In this document: piece after piece, positions 42,974 to 51,907 of the stretch | Numbering within the stretch: position 1 is the first letter of the stretch | How the letters are laid out: the number at the start of each line of letters is the position of its first letter | NCBI GenBank assembly: GCA_016703535.1 | Contig: JADJBV010000002.1 | Location: 2,604,001 to 2,668,000 of the forward strand | Length of the DNA: 64,000 bases | Origin: Deltaproteobacteria bacterium | Lineage (GTDB): Bacteria; Myxococcota; Kuafuiibacteriia; Kuafuiibacteriales; Kuafuiibacteriaceae | Direction: 5' to 3' | Position numbers and translations under genes: made by a program | Notes under the pieces: generated by a model | What the model saw: only the letters and a program-made list of their open reading frames with translations | Told to the model about the DNA's origin: nothing | Databases searched by the model: none

Positions 42974-44935
42974 ATGCCCCGCTACCGGTTCATGCGCAAC
43001 CGCGCTGTCCCCGGCTTGCTTTTGCTGCTGGCGGCCGGCTGCACCCGGACCCTCCCCATCCGGGTCGAGCTGGAGGACGCCCAGGCTCCATCCCCCCGTT
43101 CTGACGGGTTTCGACGCAATGTACGCTCTTTGCGCCTCAAAGCGCTGATCGGGGGTCGCTTGGTGACCTTGCCCGACAGCCCCGCCGATCAGGGGGAGAT
43201 CAACTTTGCCGACACCCTCGACCCCAGCGTGGAGCGGATCGTCGTCGAGGGCCTCGACGAGGACGGCCAGGTCTTCTCCTCCGGCGCCAGCGCCCCCCTC
43301 GATCTCTTCTTGGCGCCCCCCGAAGATGGGGTGGTCCCGATCTTCTTCAGCCGGGTCGCCGAGCTCTCCTTCACCGGTGAAAGCACCGATCCCCGGCCAG
43401 GGGCCAAGGCCCACACCCTGCGGGATGGGCGGGTCAGCTTCTTGGGCGGCCGGGGCGCGGACGGTTGTACCCCCGAGACCTCCACCATCTATTCAGTAGA
43501 ATCGTTGCCTCGCTTTTCGGCGGGCCCGGTCTTGCCCGGAGGCCGGGTCGGCTTCGACCTGGTGCCCTTGCCGAACGGTGAGGTGGTCATCGCCGGCGGC
43601 TACCAAGGCTGCGACACCTCCACCGCCGCCGAAAGCCCGTCCTTCGCCTGGCTCCGCTTCGATCCCTTGGGCTCCGACACCCGCACGCCCCTCGGCCCCA
43701 CCCTGCCCAAGGAGCGGGTCGCCGCCGCGGTCACCGATCGGGAGGTGGTCTTGGCCGGCGGAAAAAGCGGCGCCTTGGCCACCGCCGAGGTGTTGGGCTT
43801 TCGCTTCGACGACGCCGGCTCCACCTTGCGGACCATCGGCCTGCTCGGCCAACCTCGGGCTCGGGCCAGCGCCTTGCCGATCGACGGGCGCCGAATTTTG
43901 CTCGCGGGGGGCACGGCCAACCTGCTCAACGGGCGCCCTTTGGCCAGCGGCACGGTCTACGTGCCTCAGAGCGGTCAGGTGGTCACGGGCACGGTGCCGC
44001 TCCTGGAAGCGGTCGATCACCCGGGCCTCGCGGCCCACCCCGGTGGGGTCGTCTGGGCGGCGGGGGGGCGACTCGCCGACGGCACTGGCTCGACCTTGGT
44101 GCAGAGCATCTCGATCCGGCGCGAGACCGACGCCTCTTTCAGCGACGTCTCGAGGGTCGCCGAGCTGCCGCGGCCGATGATCCGTCCCACCGTCCTCGGT
44201 TGTGGTTCGGCGGGCGCCCTGGTCATCCCCGACGACGAGGGAGATCTGGCCTTCGTCGACGCGATGGGAGGCGTGGCGCCGGTCGTCCGACCCGCGGGCG
44301 TCACCGGTCGTTTGATCGGCGGTCGCCTCGCCGACGGCACGGTGGTGTTGCTCGACGAGGCCGGCCAGGTCATGCGCTTCAACCCGGGGCCGCTCTCCAC
44401 CTTGGGGCCCGCCGCTGGGCCGGAGGGATTGAGCCTCGCCGGGCAAGGGCCAAGTGGCCTCTTGCCGCTGCGCCCGGATCGTTGGCAACGGGACGCGGAG
44501 GGCTTCTCCAACGTCCAGCCGGTCGCCAACGGATCCCTCTTGGTGCAGGAGCTGGTCTTGGCGGGCGATCGTCCCTACGCCGACTTCGATCTGACCTTCG
44601 AGTATCTGCCGATCGGCCAAGCCCGAGCCGCCTTGGTCTTCGGCTACGGCCCCAACCGCTACGCTTATTTGGCCCTGGCCGCCTTCACCTCCCTCGAGCA
44701 GTTTGGCGCGGGGGTGGCGCCCAGCTGCACTCAACCCTCCGGTGGTCTCCTCGAGCCGCGCCCCCACGTGGTCCGGATCCAGCGACGGGCCCTGCGCCTC
44801 ACCCTGGAGGTCGATGGCATCAACTCGATCCCTTGCGACCTGCCGGCCGCCAGCATCGCCGCCGGATCAGGTTCGGTCGGCTTCGGCGTGATCTCCGGTC
44901 AAATCCAGGTGCGGCGCGTGGCTTTGGGAGACTAG
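42974..44935 (+). CDS. Kelch-like propeller lipoprotein with C-terminal jelly-roll-like domain
   Basis: 653 residues from ATG 42974, divergent from the kinase. The leader (AVPGLLLLLAAGC) ends in a lipobox. Residues 140-420 show repeated GG..... motifs (VSFLGGRG, EVVIAGGYQG, EVVLAGGKSG, RILLAGGTAN, GVVWAAGGRL), a Kelch-type beta propeller. The end (about 490-653) resembles a concanavalin/3-keto-disaccharide hydrolase fold (FDLTFEYLPIGQARAALVFG, YAYLALAAF), often a carbohydrate-binding module. It is probably on the outer surface. Its stop overlaps the convergent regulator gene. Confidence 0.75.
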   Translation: MPRYRFMRNRAVPGLLLLLAAGCTRTLPIRVELEDAQAPSPRSDGFRRNVRSLRLKALIGGRLVTLPDSPADQGEINFADTLDPSVERIVVEGLDEDGQVFSSGASAPLDLFLAPPEDGVVPIFFSRVAELSFTGESTDPRPGAKAHTLRDGRVSFLGGRGADGCTPETSTIYSVESLPRFSAGPVLPGGRVGFDLVPLPNGEVVIAGGYQGCDTSTAAESPSFAWLRFDPLGSDTRTPLGPTLPKERVAAAVTDREVVLAGGKSGALATAEVLGFRFDDAGSTLRTIGLLGQPRARASALPIDGRRILLAGGTANLLNGRPLASGTVYVPQSGQVVTGTVPLLEAVDHPGLAAHPGGVVWAAGGRLADGTGSTLVQSISIRRETDASFSDVSRVAELPRPMIRPTVLGCGSAGALVIPDDEGDLAFVDAMGGVAPVVRPAGVTGRLIGGRLADGTVVLLDEAGQVMRFNPGPLSTLGPAAGPEGLSLAGQGPSGLLPLRPDRWQRDAEGFSNVQPVANGSLLVQELVLAGDRPYADFDLTFEYLPIGQARAALVFGYGPNRYAYLALAAFTSLEQFGAGVAPSCTQPSGGLLEPRPHVVRIQRRALRLTLEVDGINSIPCDLPAASIAAGSGSVGFGVISGQIQVRRVALGD

Positions 44936-45906
44936 CTCTCTTCGTCGGCCTTTTCGCCGATCAGCCCGTGTTTGCGGAGCAGGCCCCGCAGATGTTTGCG
45001 ATCCATGCTGGCCAAACGGGCCGCTTTGCTGATGCTGCCGTCGGCCCGGGCCAACAACCAGGCCAAGAACTTCTTCTCGAACTCTTCTTCCCAGTGGGAC
45101 TTGTGGTTGGAGAAGGTCTCGGCGGCGTCGAAGGTCGGTCCCTTGGCTTCGGCTTCGGCCTCGGCGTGGCTCTGGAAGATCGAGTCGGCGGTCGGCAACA
45201 AAAAGCGCGCCCGGCCGTCGCCGGTCTGGGCCAACCACAAGGCCCGCTCCACGGTGTTCTTCAGCTCTCTGACGTTGCCCGGCCAATCGTGGGCCATCAG
45301 GGCCTGGATCTCGTGGAAGTCGATCTCCGCGTCTTTGCCGGTGCGTTCGGCGAAGGCCGTTCGAAAGTGCTCGACCAAAGCCGGGATGTCGTCCCGGCGT
45401 TCCCGCAGCGGCGGCAAGGTCAAGGGCACGACCGCCAGCCGAAAGTAGAGATCTTCGCGGAAGCGGCCCCGCTTCACCTCGTCGAGGAGGTCTCGTTTGG
45501 TGGCGGCGATGATCCGCACGTCGACCGGGATGGAGCGGCTGCCACCCACTCGATGGATCTCTCGATCGTCGATGGCCCGGAGCAACTTGGGTTGCACATC
45601 CAGGGGCAACTCGCCGATCTCGTCCAGGAACAAGGTGCCTTTTTCGGCGGTCTCGAAGGCCCCAAGGCGCTGCTCTTCGGCGCCGGTGAAGGCGCCCCGT
45701 TCGTAGCCGAAGAGCTCGGCCTCGATCAAAGTTGGGGCGATGGCGCCGCAGTCCAAGGTCAGGAGCGGCTGATCCTTCCGCGGTGAAGCTTGGTGGGCCC
45801 CTCGGGCCAACACGTCCTTGCCGGTCCCGGTTTCGCCGAGGAGCAACAAGGTGGCGTTGGTCGGCGCGATGGCCTCGAGCACGCCGAAGATCTCCCGCAT
45901 CACCAA
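44932..45906 (-). CDS. Sigma-54-dependent activator, AAA+ and HTH part
   Basis: 324 residues. AAA+ domain: LLLLGETGTGKDVLARGAHQ (Walker A), ELFGYERGAFTGAEEQRLGA (GAFTGA loop that contacts sigma-54), GTLFLDEIGELPLD (Walker B) and FREDLYFRLAV. The last 60 residues carry a Fis-type helix-turn-helix (ISKAARLASMDRKHLRGLLR). The listed start (TTG 45906) is not a natural domain start: the frame upstream continues sensibly through GRSLVMREIFGVLEAIAP and FGPAR, joining the FHA gene at 45900-46310 if one T is added in the five-T run (45928-45932 on the plus strand as AAAAA). It is most likely one gene, broken or misassembled. Confidence 0.85.
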   Translation of the reverse strand: MVMREIFGVLEAIAPTNATLLLLGETGTGKDVLARGAHQASPRKDQPLLTLDCGAIAPTLIEAELFGYERGAFTGAEEQRLGAFETAEKGTLFLDEIGELPLDVQPKLLRAIDDREIHRVGGSRSIPVDVRIIAATKRDLLDEVKRGRFREDLYFRLAVVPLTLPPLRERRDDIPALVEHFRTAFAERTGKDAEIDFHEIQALMAHDWPGNVRELKNTVERALWLAQTGDGRARFLLPTADSIFQSHAEAEAEAKGPTFDAAETFSNHKSHWEEEFEKKFLAWLLARADGSISKAARLASMDRKHLRGLLRKHGLIGEKADEES

Positions 45907-46310
45907 AGAGCGCCCCCGGGCCGGCCCAAAAAGTCCTTGTCCGAGGGCAAAACGGTCAGGGTGTCGGTGGCGTCCTGGAGCCGGACCTCGGTGCCGTCCA
46001 GATCCAAGGTGCCGCCAGGCTCCAAGATGGCCTCGACGATCCGGGCCCCGTTCAGGCGCAGCTTGCCGTTCGAAGAGTCCCGGACCCGGATCCCTCCCTC
46101 GACCAGGACCGACAGCTCCGCGTGGACCGGCAGGAGGCCGGGGAGCTTGATTTGGCAGGAGTCGTCGCTGCCGACCAAAAGTCGCCCAGGCCCCTCCAGG
46201 GCCACCTCTTCGCCTTTTTTAGGACCGCTGAGGATCACCAGCCGGGGGCGAACCAGCCGGATCTGCTGGCCGACGAAGCGGGTCTTCGGCCCAAGCTCTT
46301 CGGCCGTCAT
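45900..46310 (-). CDS. FHA domain, likely N-terminal half of the sigma-54 activator
   Basis: 136 residues from ATG 46310. It holds an FHA domain (RLLVGSDDSCQIKLPGLLPV then HAELSV) with the Arg of the usual GR replaced by Ser and the SxxH motif modified, so phosphothreonine binding is uncertain. FHA domains fused to sigma-54 AAA+ activators are characteristic of myxobacteria, where they receive kinase signals. The frame stops seven bases into the activator gene in a different frame, at the GACTTTTTGGGCC run. Confidence 0.7.
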   Translation of the reverse strand: MTAEELGPKTRFVGQQIRLVRPRLVILSGPKKGEEVALEGPGRLLVGSDDSCQIKLPGLLPVHAELSVLVEGGIRVRDSSNGKLRLNGARIVEAILEPGGTLDLDGTEVRLQDATDTLTVLPSDKDFLGRPGGALW

Positions 46311-46423
46311 CGGCCCGAAGCTAACGCGAATTCGCCCCCGATCAAACCGGCCGGGCGATCCGGGGGCGCGGGCCCCCAAAACCCCACTCGACCCGGGACA
46401 CCCGGACGGAGTACGCCTTACGG

Positions 46424-47974
46424 ATGGTCGACGTGTTGCTCGTCAACCCGTACGTCCTGGCCCGCCACGACGCTCGGATGGCCTCCTATCGGCCGTATCC
46501 GCCCTTGGGCCTGATGTACCTGGGTGCGGTCCTTCGAGAGGCCGGCTTCGAGGTCGAGATCTACGACGCCACCTTCAAGGACGGGGATGGCCGGGTGGCC
46601 GAACGCCTGCGCCAAGGCCCCCGGCCCCGGGTGGTCGGGGTCTTCGCCATGAACTCCTTCCGGGACGACGCCCTGGTCGCGATCAAACACATGAAGGAGC
46701 AGGGCCTGACCATCTTCGCCGGTGGGCCCGATCCTTCGATCTACGATCAGGAGTACCTGAACGCTGGCGCCGACGTGGTGGTCCGGGGTGAAGGTGAACA
46801 GGCGATCCTCGAGCTGTTGGCCGCGTTCCAGGTGCGGCCCCGGGAGACCAGCGCCCCTCAACACCCGGCCGACGCGGCGTTGCTGCAGATCTCCGGCGTG
46901 TCCATCCTCAGCCGCGACGCGCTCCACCAGCGGGCCCCCGATCGTCCCGCCTCGAAGAGCATGGACGAGCTGCCCAGCCCGGCCTACGACCTGATCGATC
47001 TGCACCGCTACGCCGACGAATGGCGGCGGGTCCACGGCTACGCCTCGATCCAGTTCATGACCTCTCGGGGCTGCCCCTTTTCGTGCACCTGGTGCGCCCG
47101 GCCCATTTTTGGCCGCAAATACCGGCAATATTCGGCCGATCGGGCCGCCCAGGAGGTCGAACACCTGGTCGACAAGTACGGCATCGAACACCTCTGGCTC
47201 TTCGACGACACCTTCGTGGTCCGGCGCGAGTGGGTCGAGGGCTTCTGCGACGCCATCTTGGAGCGGGGCGTGAAGGTCCGGTGGGAGTGCCTGGCCCGGG
47301 TCGATCTGGTGGACGGCGATCTCTTGGAGCGGATGAAGGCAGCGGGCTGCGAGCGGATCAACTTCGGCTTCGAGTCGGGCAGCCAACGGGTCCTCGACCG
47401 CATGAAGAAGGGCACCACCACCGCCGATGCCCGTCGCGTGGCGGCCGAGATGCACCGCTTGGGCATCACCATGGGCGGCTACGTGCTCATGGGCTACCCC
47501 GGCGAGGAGTGGACCGATCTCGAGGCCACCATCCAACTCCTCAAGGACATCCAACCCGTCGACTACTCGACCAGCGTCGCCTTGCCGATGCCGGGCACGG
47601 AGTTCTACGGCCTGGTGAAGGACATGCTCCTCAAGGATCAGGAGTGGGCCAAAAACGACGCCGACGACATCATCTGGGACTCACCGTACTCCCGCGGTTA
47701 TTACCGAGTCGTCGAGTCTTTGATCCACGCCGAATACGATCTGGGGCTGGAGTTCCAAGCCAAGAAGGCCCTCAAGGCCAAGCTCCTGCGCGGCGTCCTG
47801 GCCGGGATGCGACTGCTCCAGCCCAACACCGAACGCCTGGCCCGTTACGCCGGCGATCGCTTCAAGGGTTGGGAGGGCCTCAAGCGCCCCGAGCAGTCGG
47901 CGCGCCACCGGGCCGGTCACCACAAAAAAGCCGAACAACAGCGGCAGACCAAGTTGAGGGTCTTGGAGACCTGA
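46424..47974 (+). CDS. B12-binding radical SAM protein
   Basis: 516 residues from ATG. Residues 1-140 form the cobalamin-binding fold (VDVLLVNPYVLARHDARM, PPLGLMYLGAVLREAGFEVE, TIFAGGPDPSI). The radical SAM domain has the cluster motif SRGCPFSCTWC (CxxxCxxC), then LFDDTFVVRREWVEG and FGFESGSQRVLDRMKKGTT. This class performs methylations or rearrangements at unreactive carbons, for example in hopanoid or carotenoid-like lipids and natural products. The C-terminal 90 residues are Lys-rich. No pathway neighbours, so the substrate is unknown. Confidence 0.88.
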   Translation: MVDVLLVNPYVLARHDARMASYRPYPPLGLMYLGAVLREAGFEVEIYDATFKDGDGRVAERLRQGPRPRVVGVFAMNSFRDDALVAIKHMKEQGLTIFAGGPDPSIYDQEYLNAGADVVVRGEGEQAILELLAAFQVRPRETSAPQHPADAALLQISGVSILSRDALHQRAPDRPASKSMDELPSPAYDLIDLHRYADEWRRVHGYASIQFMTSRGCPFSCTWCARPIFGRKYRQYSADRAAQEVEHLVDKYGIEHLWLFDDTFVVRREWVEGFCDAILERGVKVRWECLARVDLVDGDLLERMKAAGCERINFGFESGSQRVLDRMKKGTTTADARRVAAEMHRLGITMGGYVLMGYPGEEWTDLEATIQLLKDIQPVDYSTSVALPMPGTEFYGLVKDMLLKDQEWAKNDADDIIWDSPYSRGYYRVVESLIHAEYDLGLEFQAKKALKAKLLRGVLAGMRLLQPNTERLARYAGDRFKGWEGLKRPEQSARHRAGHHKKAEQQRQTKLRVLET

Positions 47975-47999
47975 TCCCCTCCGGGCTCCCCGGCGATCC

Positions 48000-48623
48000 T
48001 CAGCGGCGGATCGGTCGGAAGGCGCCGGAGAAGGCGTGCCGCGTACGGGCCGAGTTCTCGACCTGCTCCCATTGGATCAACATCTCGAGCCCCTGTTCCG
48101 TCGCGGTGAAGGAGATCGCCCCGACGGGCTTCCAGTCGGAGCCGTGAAAGAGAGGTCCTCGGCGAGCACGGGTGGTCTCGAGGCTGGTGCCTTCGGCGTT
48201 CCAGGTGGCTTCGATCTGGGGCCCCACCAGCTGCACGCTCCGCTCTCCGAAGCGAACTTCGGCGGTGCCGGGCGCGGCCACCTCGACCACCACCGAAAGC
48301 GAACGTTCTGGGCCACGTTCGTTGCGGAGCGAGAGATCGTAGGTGCCGACCGGGAGTTGACCGGGCAAGAGGCCGTGGAGTCCGCCGCGAGCCCGGAGGT
48401 TCGCGATGATCAGCGCAGCCGGTCGGCTCGCCGCCCACGGGTACGGATTTATCGCGGACGGCTCGGGCGGGTGCCCACTGCCTTCGGCCGCGTAGACCGC
48501 GCCACCCGGGGTTCGGATCGTGCCGGTCGCGACGTCGACGCCGTAGCCAGTGGGGTGGCTCGTCACCCTCGAGTAGTCGTGACGAAAGGCCCCGCTGGCT
48601 GGGTGGATGTTGGTGTCCGACAT
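48000..48623 (-). CDS. Protein of unknown function (207 aa)
   Basis: Starts at ATG 48623. No signal peptide or membrane segment is evident. The N-terminus is rich in Thr/Gly/Tyr (HDYSRVTSHPTGYGVDVATG), and the rest has alternating strands (SLSVVVEVAAPGTAEVRFGE, SVQLVGPQIEATWNAEG, EMLIQWEQVENS), suggesting a small beta fold. No known family recognised. Confidence 0.5.
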   Translation of the reverse strand: MSDTNIHPASGAFRHDYSRVTSHPTGYGVDVATGTIRTPGGAVYAAEGSGHPPEPSAINPYPWAASRPAALIIANLRARGGLHGLLPGQLPVGTYDLSLRNERGPERSLSVVVEVAAPGTAEVRFGERSVQLVGPQIEATWNAEGTSLETTRARRGPLFHGSDWKPVGAISFTATEQGLEMLIQWEQVENSARTRHAFSGAFRPIRR

Positions 48624-48750
48624 GCCTGCTTATCGGGGAACAACGGGGCTGAGTTGTGCTGCGAGTTGGCCCTCCGATCATCGTCGAAGGGGAGTAGTCC
48701 CTTGTTGGTCGCGCAATCCAGACTTCAGCTTCGCGAGACATTCGGACGCA

Positions 48751-50142
48751 TCAATCAGGCTTGAAGCGGAACCAGATCGCCGTCGGGTCCAAGGTCCGAT
48801 CGAACTGATCGTCTACGCTGTAGTTGATCGCCACGAACCACTCGCCGATGGGGATCATTTGCGCGACGTCCACCGCGCCGGCCCGGGTCGGCGAGCAGGG
48901 GCCGTCGACCGGGCGCCAGTAGGCCAAGCGGGCGTCGCCCCCGATCACGATCGCCCCCGCCTCGAAGGGAAGGATGACGTAGCCGCCGAACCCTCCGGCG
49001 CCGTCGGTGGCCTCGAGCGGGGAGAGGTCAACGTCGGTTCGGATCAAGGTGCTCTGGGGCGCCAGGCAGGCGATGAGGCGTTCGGACTCCGAGAGGGCGG
49101 CGATCGCGGTGTAACTGAAGCAACCACGTCCTGGGCGGATCTGCTCGAGGCGGTCGTTGCGCAGGTGGAATATCCAGCCTTGGCGATTGGTGAGGGCGAA
49201 GTCCCGGGGCCCCAGCCAAGCGACGCGCCAGACCTCACAGTCTTGCTCGCAACGGGACGGGATCTCGATGGCACTCCAGGCCGGATCCCCGGGGCGGTAG
49301 ACCAGCAGCGCTCCACCTTGGGCGTCAATGGCGACCAGCTCGACGCCAACGTCGTCTCGGCCTCCCGCCAAGGAGGTGAGTTCGCCGGCCTCCCGATCCG
49401 ACAACACCCGCTCCACCGTGAAGTCGCTGAGGTCAACTCGGTGCAGACCGCCCCGGGGTGTCACCAACCACAAGGTGCCGTCCGGGTCCTGGAAGCCGGC
49501 CGCGTAAGCCTCGGTCGAGGTCCGGACCAACACCTCGCCGGTCGGGGTGCTCTCCAGGAAGCGCCCGTTTTTGGTGACCAGCAGGGCCCGTTCGGCTCCG
49601 AGCCGCGCCACGGCGATCGGCGTCCCGGCTGCGGTGCTGGTGCCGGTCAAGTGCGAGATCGTGCGGTCACTTTCGAGCACCGCTTCTCGTCCCCGACAGG
49701 AGACCAAAGGTGGCCGGGGTACGGTCCAGCGAGAGAAAGGCTCACCCAAGGCCTCCACTTCCTCCAGCCCACTCAGGCCGTCCGGCCCCAGCAGCCCCTG
49801 CGCCGAACGCAACGGCGCGGGTTGGGAGAACAGGGGCGAGACCTTCACCTCTTCGGGGAGTTCCTCGAGGGTCACGACTCCGCTCTTCAGGCGGAGCTCC
49901 GCTAGGTCTTCTTTGTAGAACGCCAACCCGAGCCGGAAGGGCTCGTCCAAGGTCAAAGGGGGCACCTCGATTGGGTTGGCCCGATCCGAAGCCCAGCCCC
50001 GCAACGACCCGTCGCGTTCGAGGATCAGCACCCGACCGTCTTCATCGCCTTGAGGCTCGGGGAGACTCACTCGGACCGGCGCCCTGCACATCGTGGTGCT
50101 CAGGAGCAGGAACGCAGCGATCCCTCTTGGGCCACGACCCAC
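48751..50142 (-). CDS. Putative secreted beta-propeller-like protein
   Basis: 463 residues with a short leader (IAAFLLLSTTMC) that may be a lipobox, putting the protein in the periplasm or outer membrane. The body is repetitive in strand pattern (RVLILERDGSLRGWASD, TLWLVTPRGGLHRVDLSDF, ALLVYRPGDPAWSAIEIP), as in WD40/NHL-type propellers, but the repeats are degenerate and I cannot name the family. It is divergent from the ArsR/AHSA1 pair, with 108 bases between. Confidence 0.6.
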   Translation of the reverse strand: MGRGPRGIAAFLLLSTTMCRAPVRVSLPEPQGDEDGRVLILERDGSLRGWASDRANPIEVPPLTLDEPFRLGLAFYKEDLAELRLKSGVVTLEELPEEVKVSPLFSQPAPLRSAQGLLGPDGLSGLEEVEALGEPFSRWTVPRPPLVSCRGREAVLESDRTISHLTGTSTAAGTPIAVARLGAERALLVTKNGRFLESTPTGEVLVRTSTEAYAAGFQDPDGTLWLVTPRGGLHRVDLSDFTVERVLSDREAGELTSLAGGRDDVGVELVAIDAQGGALLVYRPGDPAWSAIEIPSRCEQDCEVWRVAWLGPRDFALTNRQGWIFHLRNDRLEQIRPGRGCFSYTAIAALSESERLIACLAPQSTLIRTDVDLSPLEATDGAGGFGGYVILPFEAGAIVIGGDARLAYWRPVDGPCSPTRAGAVDVAQMIPIGEWFVAINYSVDDQFDRTLDPTAIWFRFKPD

Positions 50143-50214
50143 GTACAGGAGAGTACCAGCTCTCGGGCCTGGGGGTGATCGGGCCGGCGCCAGGGCCGCT
50201 CCAGGAATCGTTTC

Positions 50215-50243
50215 TTGTCACAATATACATGATCATGTATATG
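50215..50243 (+). promoter_or_regulatory. Predicted promoter of the ArsR/AHSA1 operon
   Basis: TTGTCA (50215-50220, five of six consensus -35 bases) and TATATG (50238-50243, four of six -10 bases) lie 17 bases apart. A start site seven or so bases downstream falls on 50250-50251, the first base of the ArsR ATG, predicting a leaderless transcript. The -10 element lies in the palindromic operator. Confidence 0.5.
50223..50242. promoter_or_regulatory. Perfect 20-bp palindromic operator upstream of arsR
   Basis: ATATACATGATCATGTATAT is its own reverse complement over 20 bases and is strikingly A/T-rich in this high-GC region. It ends nine bases before the ArsR start and overlaps the predicted -10 element, so binding of the dimeric ArsR protein would block transcription. 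Confidence 0.7.
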
Positions 50244-50250
50244 AGTCGGC

Positions 50251-50595
50251 ATGCATGCGGATCCTTTTCAGACCCTGGCCGACCCGAGCCGCCGGCAGAT
50301 CGTCGAGGCCTTGTTGGGCGGTGAACGGGCGGTGAACGAACTGGTGGCCATGTTGGACATCCACCAGTCCGGCGTCTCCCGGCACCTGCGGCTCCTCAGC
50401 GAGGCCGGCTTCGTGAAGGTCCGCCCCGACGGGCCTCGGCGGCTCTACTCGCTGCGGCCCGAACCCTTTCAAGAGCTGGAGACCTGGATCTCCCGCTATC
50501 GACGGTTGTGGGAGGTGCGGCTCGATCGCTTCGAACTCGCCCTCGAGGCCAAAAAGAAGGCTCGGGCGACCCGGGCCCGGAGGAAGTTGTCATGA
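50251..50595 (+). CDS. ArsR-family transcriptional regulator
   Basis: 114 residues. A winged helix-turn-helix runs through FQTLADPSRRQIVEALLGGE, AVNELVAMLDIHQSGVSRHL and RLLSEAGFVKVRPDGPRRLY. It has none of the CxC metal-site cysteines of arsenic or zinc sensors, matching the SdpR/PadR-like ArsR group that is paired with AHSA1 proteins. It probably represses its own operon through the palindrome upstream. Its stop overlaps the next start by four bases (ATGA), so the two are translationally coupled. Confidence 0.9.
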   Translation: MHADPFQTLADPSRRQIVEALLGGERAVNELVAMLDIHQSGVSRHLRLLSEAGFVKVRPDGPRRLYSLRPEPFQELETWISRYRRLWEVRLDRFELALEAKKKARATRARRKLS

Positions 50596-51083
50596 GCAAA
50601 CAGCGCATCACCCTGGAACGGAGTTACCAAGCAGAACTCCAAGACGTATGGGACCTGTGGACCACCAAAGAGGGCATCGAGTCCTGGTGGGGGCCCGAGG
50701 GCTTCCGGGTCGAGGTCAAGCAACTCGACCTGCGCCCCGAGGGCGAACTCCACTACGAGATGATCGCCGAGGGCGCCGACCAGATCGCCTTCATGAAGCA
50801 AGCGGGGATGCCGCTGCGGACCCTGACCAAGATCCGCTACCGCGAGATCGTGCCGATGGTGCGTCTAGCTTACCTCAACGAGGTCGACTTCGTTCCCGGC
50901 CACGCGGCCTACGACGTGGCGACCGTGGTGGAGCTGAAGCGCCGCGGCGAGATGGTCGACATGACCCTGACCCTGGATCCGATGCACGACGAGATCTGGA
51001 CCCAGCGGGCGGCCATGGGTTGGGAGAGTGAACTTGGTAAGTTGGCCAAGGTCTTGGCCCGAGGTCGGACTCGACCCGAGTGA
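50592..51083 (+). CDS. AHSA1/SRPBCC-domain protein
   Basis: 163 residues from ATG 50592. It has the START-like helix-grip fold: LERSYQAELQDVWDLWTTKE, GIESWWGPEGFRVEVKQLDL and the ending GWESELGKLAKVLARG. The family binds hydrophobic small molecules or lipids in a central cavity. Pairing with ArsR regulators is common and suggests the ligand controls the operon, but the ligand is unknown here. Confidence 0.88.
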   Translation: MSKQRITLERSYQAELQDVWDLWTTKEGIESWWGPEGFRVEVKQLDLRPEGELHYEMIAEGADQIAFMKQAGMPLRTLTKIRYREIVPMVRLAYLNEVDFVPGHAAYDVATVVELKRRGEMVDMTLTLDPMHDEIWTQRAAMGWESELGKLAKVLARGRTRPE

Positions 51084-51140
51084 GTTGGGCGCCCAAAGAA
51101 AGTTGCTTGTCCTGCCGAGGAGGGGATCGGAGCATGCGGC

Positions 51141-51857
51141 GTGCCTCCCCTCTTCTTTGCGCTGTTCGCTCAACTGGGCGGCGACGATCCCGAGCTGCCT
51201 GACCTCTTGAAGGTGGAGACGGCCTCGATCGCCTTGCTTGCCAGGACGTCTTCGGCGGCGGCGACACCCGACGTTGCCTGTCGACCCGCGTGTGGGGCAG
51301 GCCATCGTTGCCTCCCATCCGATCGAGGGATGGTGTGCGTCGCCGACGTGCACCTGGGATCGGGGGCCGGCGTCGAGCGCATGGGCCGAGCCGGCCAGTG
51401 GGTGATCGACTCGAGCTTGGACCTCGGGCTCAGCCAATCCTGGGGGGGCCCTGCCGGGGCGGAGATCGCCAGCCTCAGCCTCCAGCCCGTCGCCAGCTAC
51501 TTCTTCGTGGACAACTTGGCGGTGTTGATGGGCCTCGGCCTGGACTTCAGCGTGAACAACGTTTCGCTCACCCTGGTCATCCTCAGTGCTACGGCCGGGC
51601 TTCGGTACTACGTCGACCTTGGGTATGGCTTTGGCCTTTGGCCGGGTGTGGAGGGGCTCGTGGGGTGGGCTCATGCCTCGAGGGGCCGGCGCTCCGTCGA
51701 TGAGATGGCCTTGGCGGTGACGGTCCAGGCACCCGCCTTGCTCCATGTTGCGCCCCAGGTCTTCGTCGGCTTCGGCCCCAAGTTCGAGTGCCTGTGGTTC
51801 GACGACGAAGCCCAGCTCAACCTGGGCCTGGCCTTTCTCCTCGGCTTCTACCTCTGA
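51141..51857 (+). CDS. Putative outer membrane beta-barrel protein (238 aa)
   Basis: Begins at GTG 51141 following a GGAGG-like stretch. A leader-like hydrophobic start (PPLFFALFAQLGG) may be a signal peptide. The region ACRPACGAGHRCLPSDRGMVC holds five cysteines and resembles a short myxobacterial disulfide motif. From about 95 on, amphipathic strands (ASYFFVDNLAVLMGLGLDFS, VNNVSLTLVILSATAGLRYY, VFVGFGPKFECLWFDDEAQL) end with FLLGFYL, as in an OmpA-like small barrel. No family named with confidence. Confidence 0.6.
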   Translation: MPPLFFALFAQLGGDDPELPDLLKVETASIALLARTSSAAATPDVACRPACGAGHRCLPSDRGMVCVADVHLGSGAGVERMGRAGQWVIDSSLDLGLSQSWGGPAGAEIASLSLQPVASYFFVDNLAVLMGLGLDFSVNNVSLTLVILSATAGLRYYVDLGYGFGLWPGVEGLVGWAHASRGRRSVDEMALAVTVQAPALLHVAPQVFVGFGPKFECLWFDDEAQLNLGLAFLLGFYL

Positions 51858-51907
51858 TCCGCCGGCCACCTTGACCACCTCGGGAACGGACGGCTAACGC
51901 TGGGCCC

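Noticed and set aside
51085..51096. TTGGGCGCCCAA palindrome after the AHSA1 gene
   Set aside because: Palindromic but without a loop or a T-run, so not a convincing terminator.
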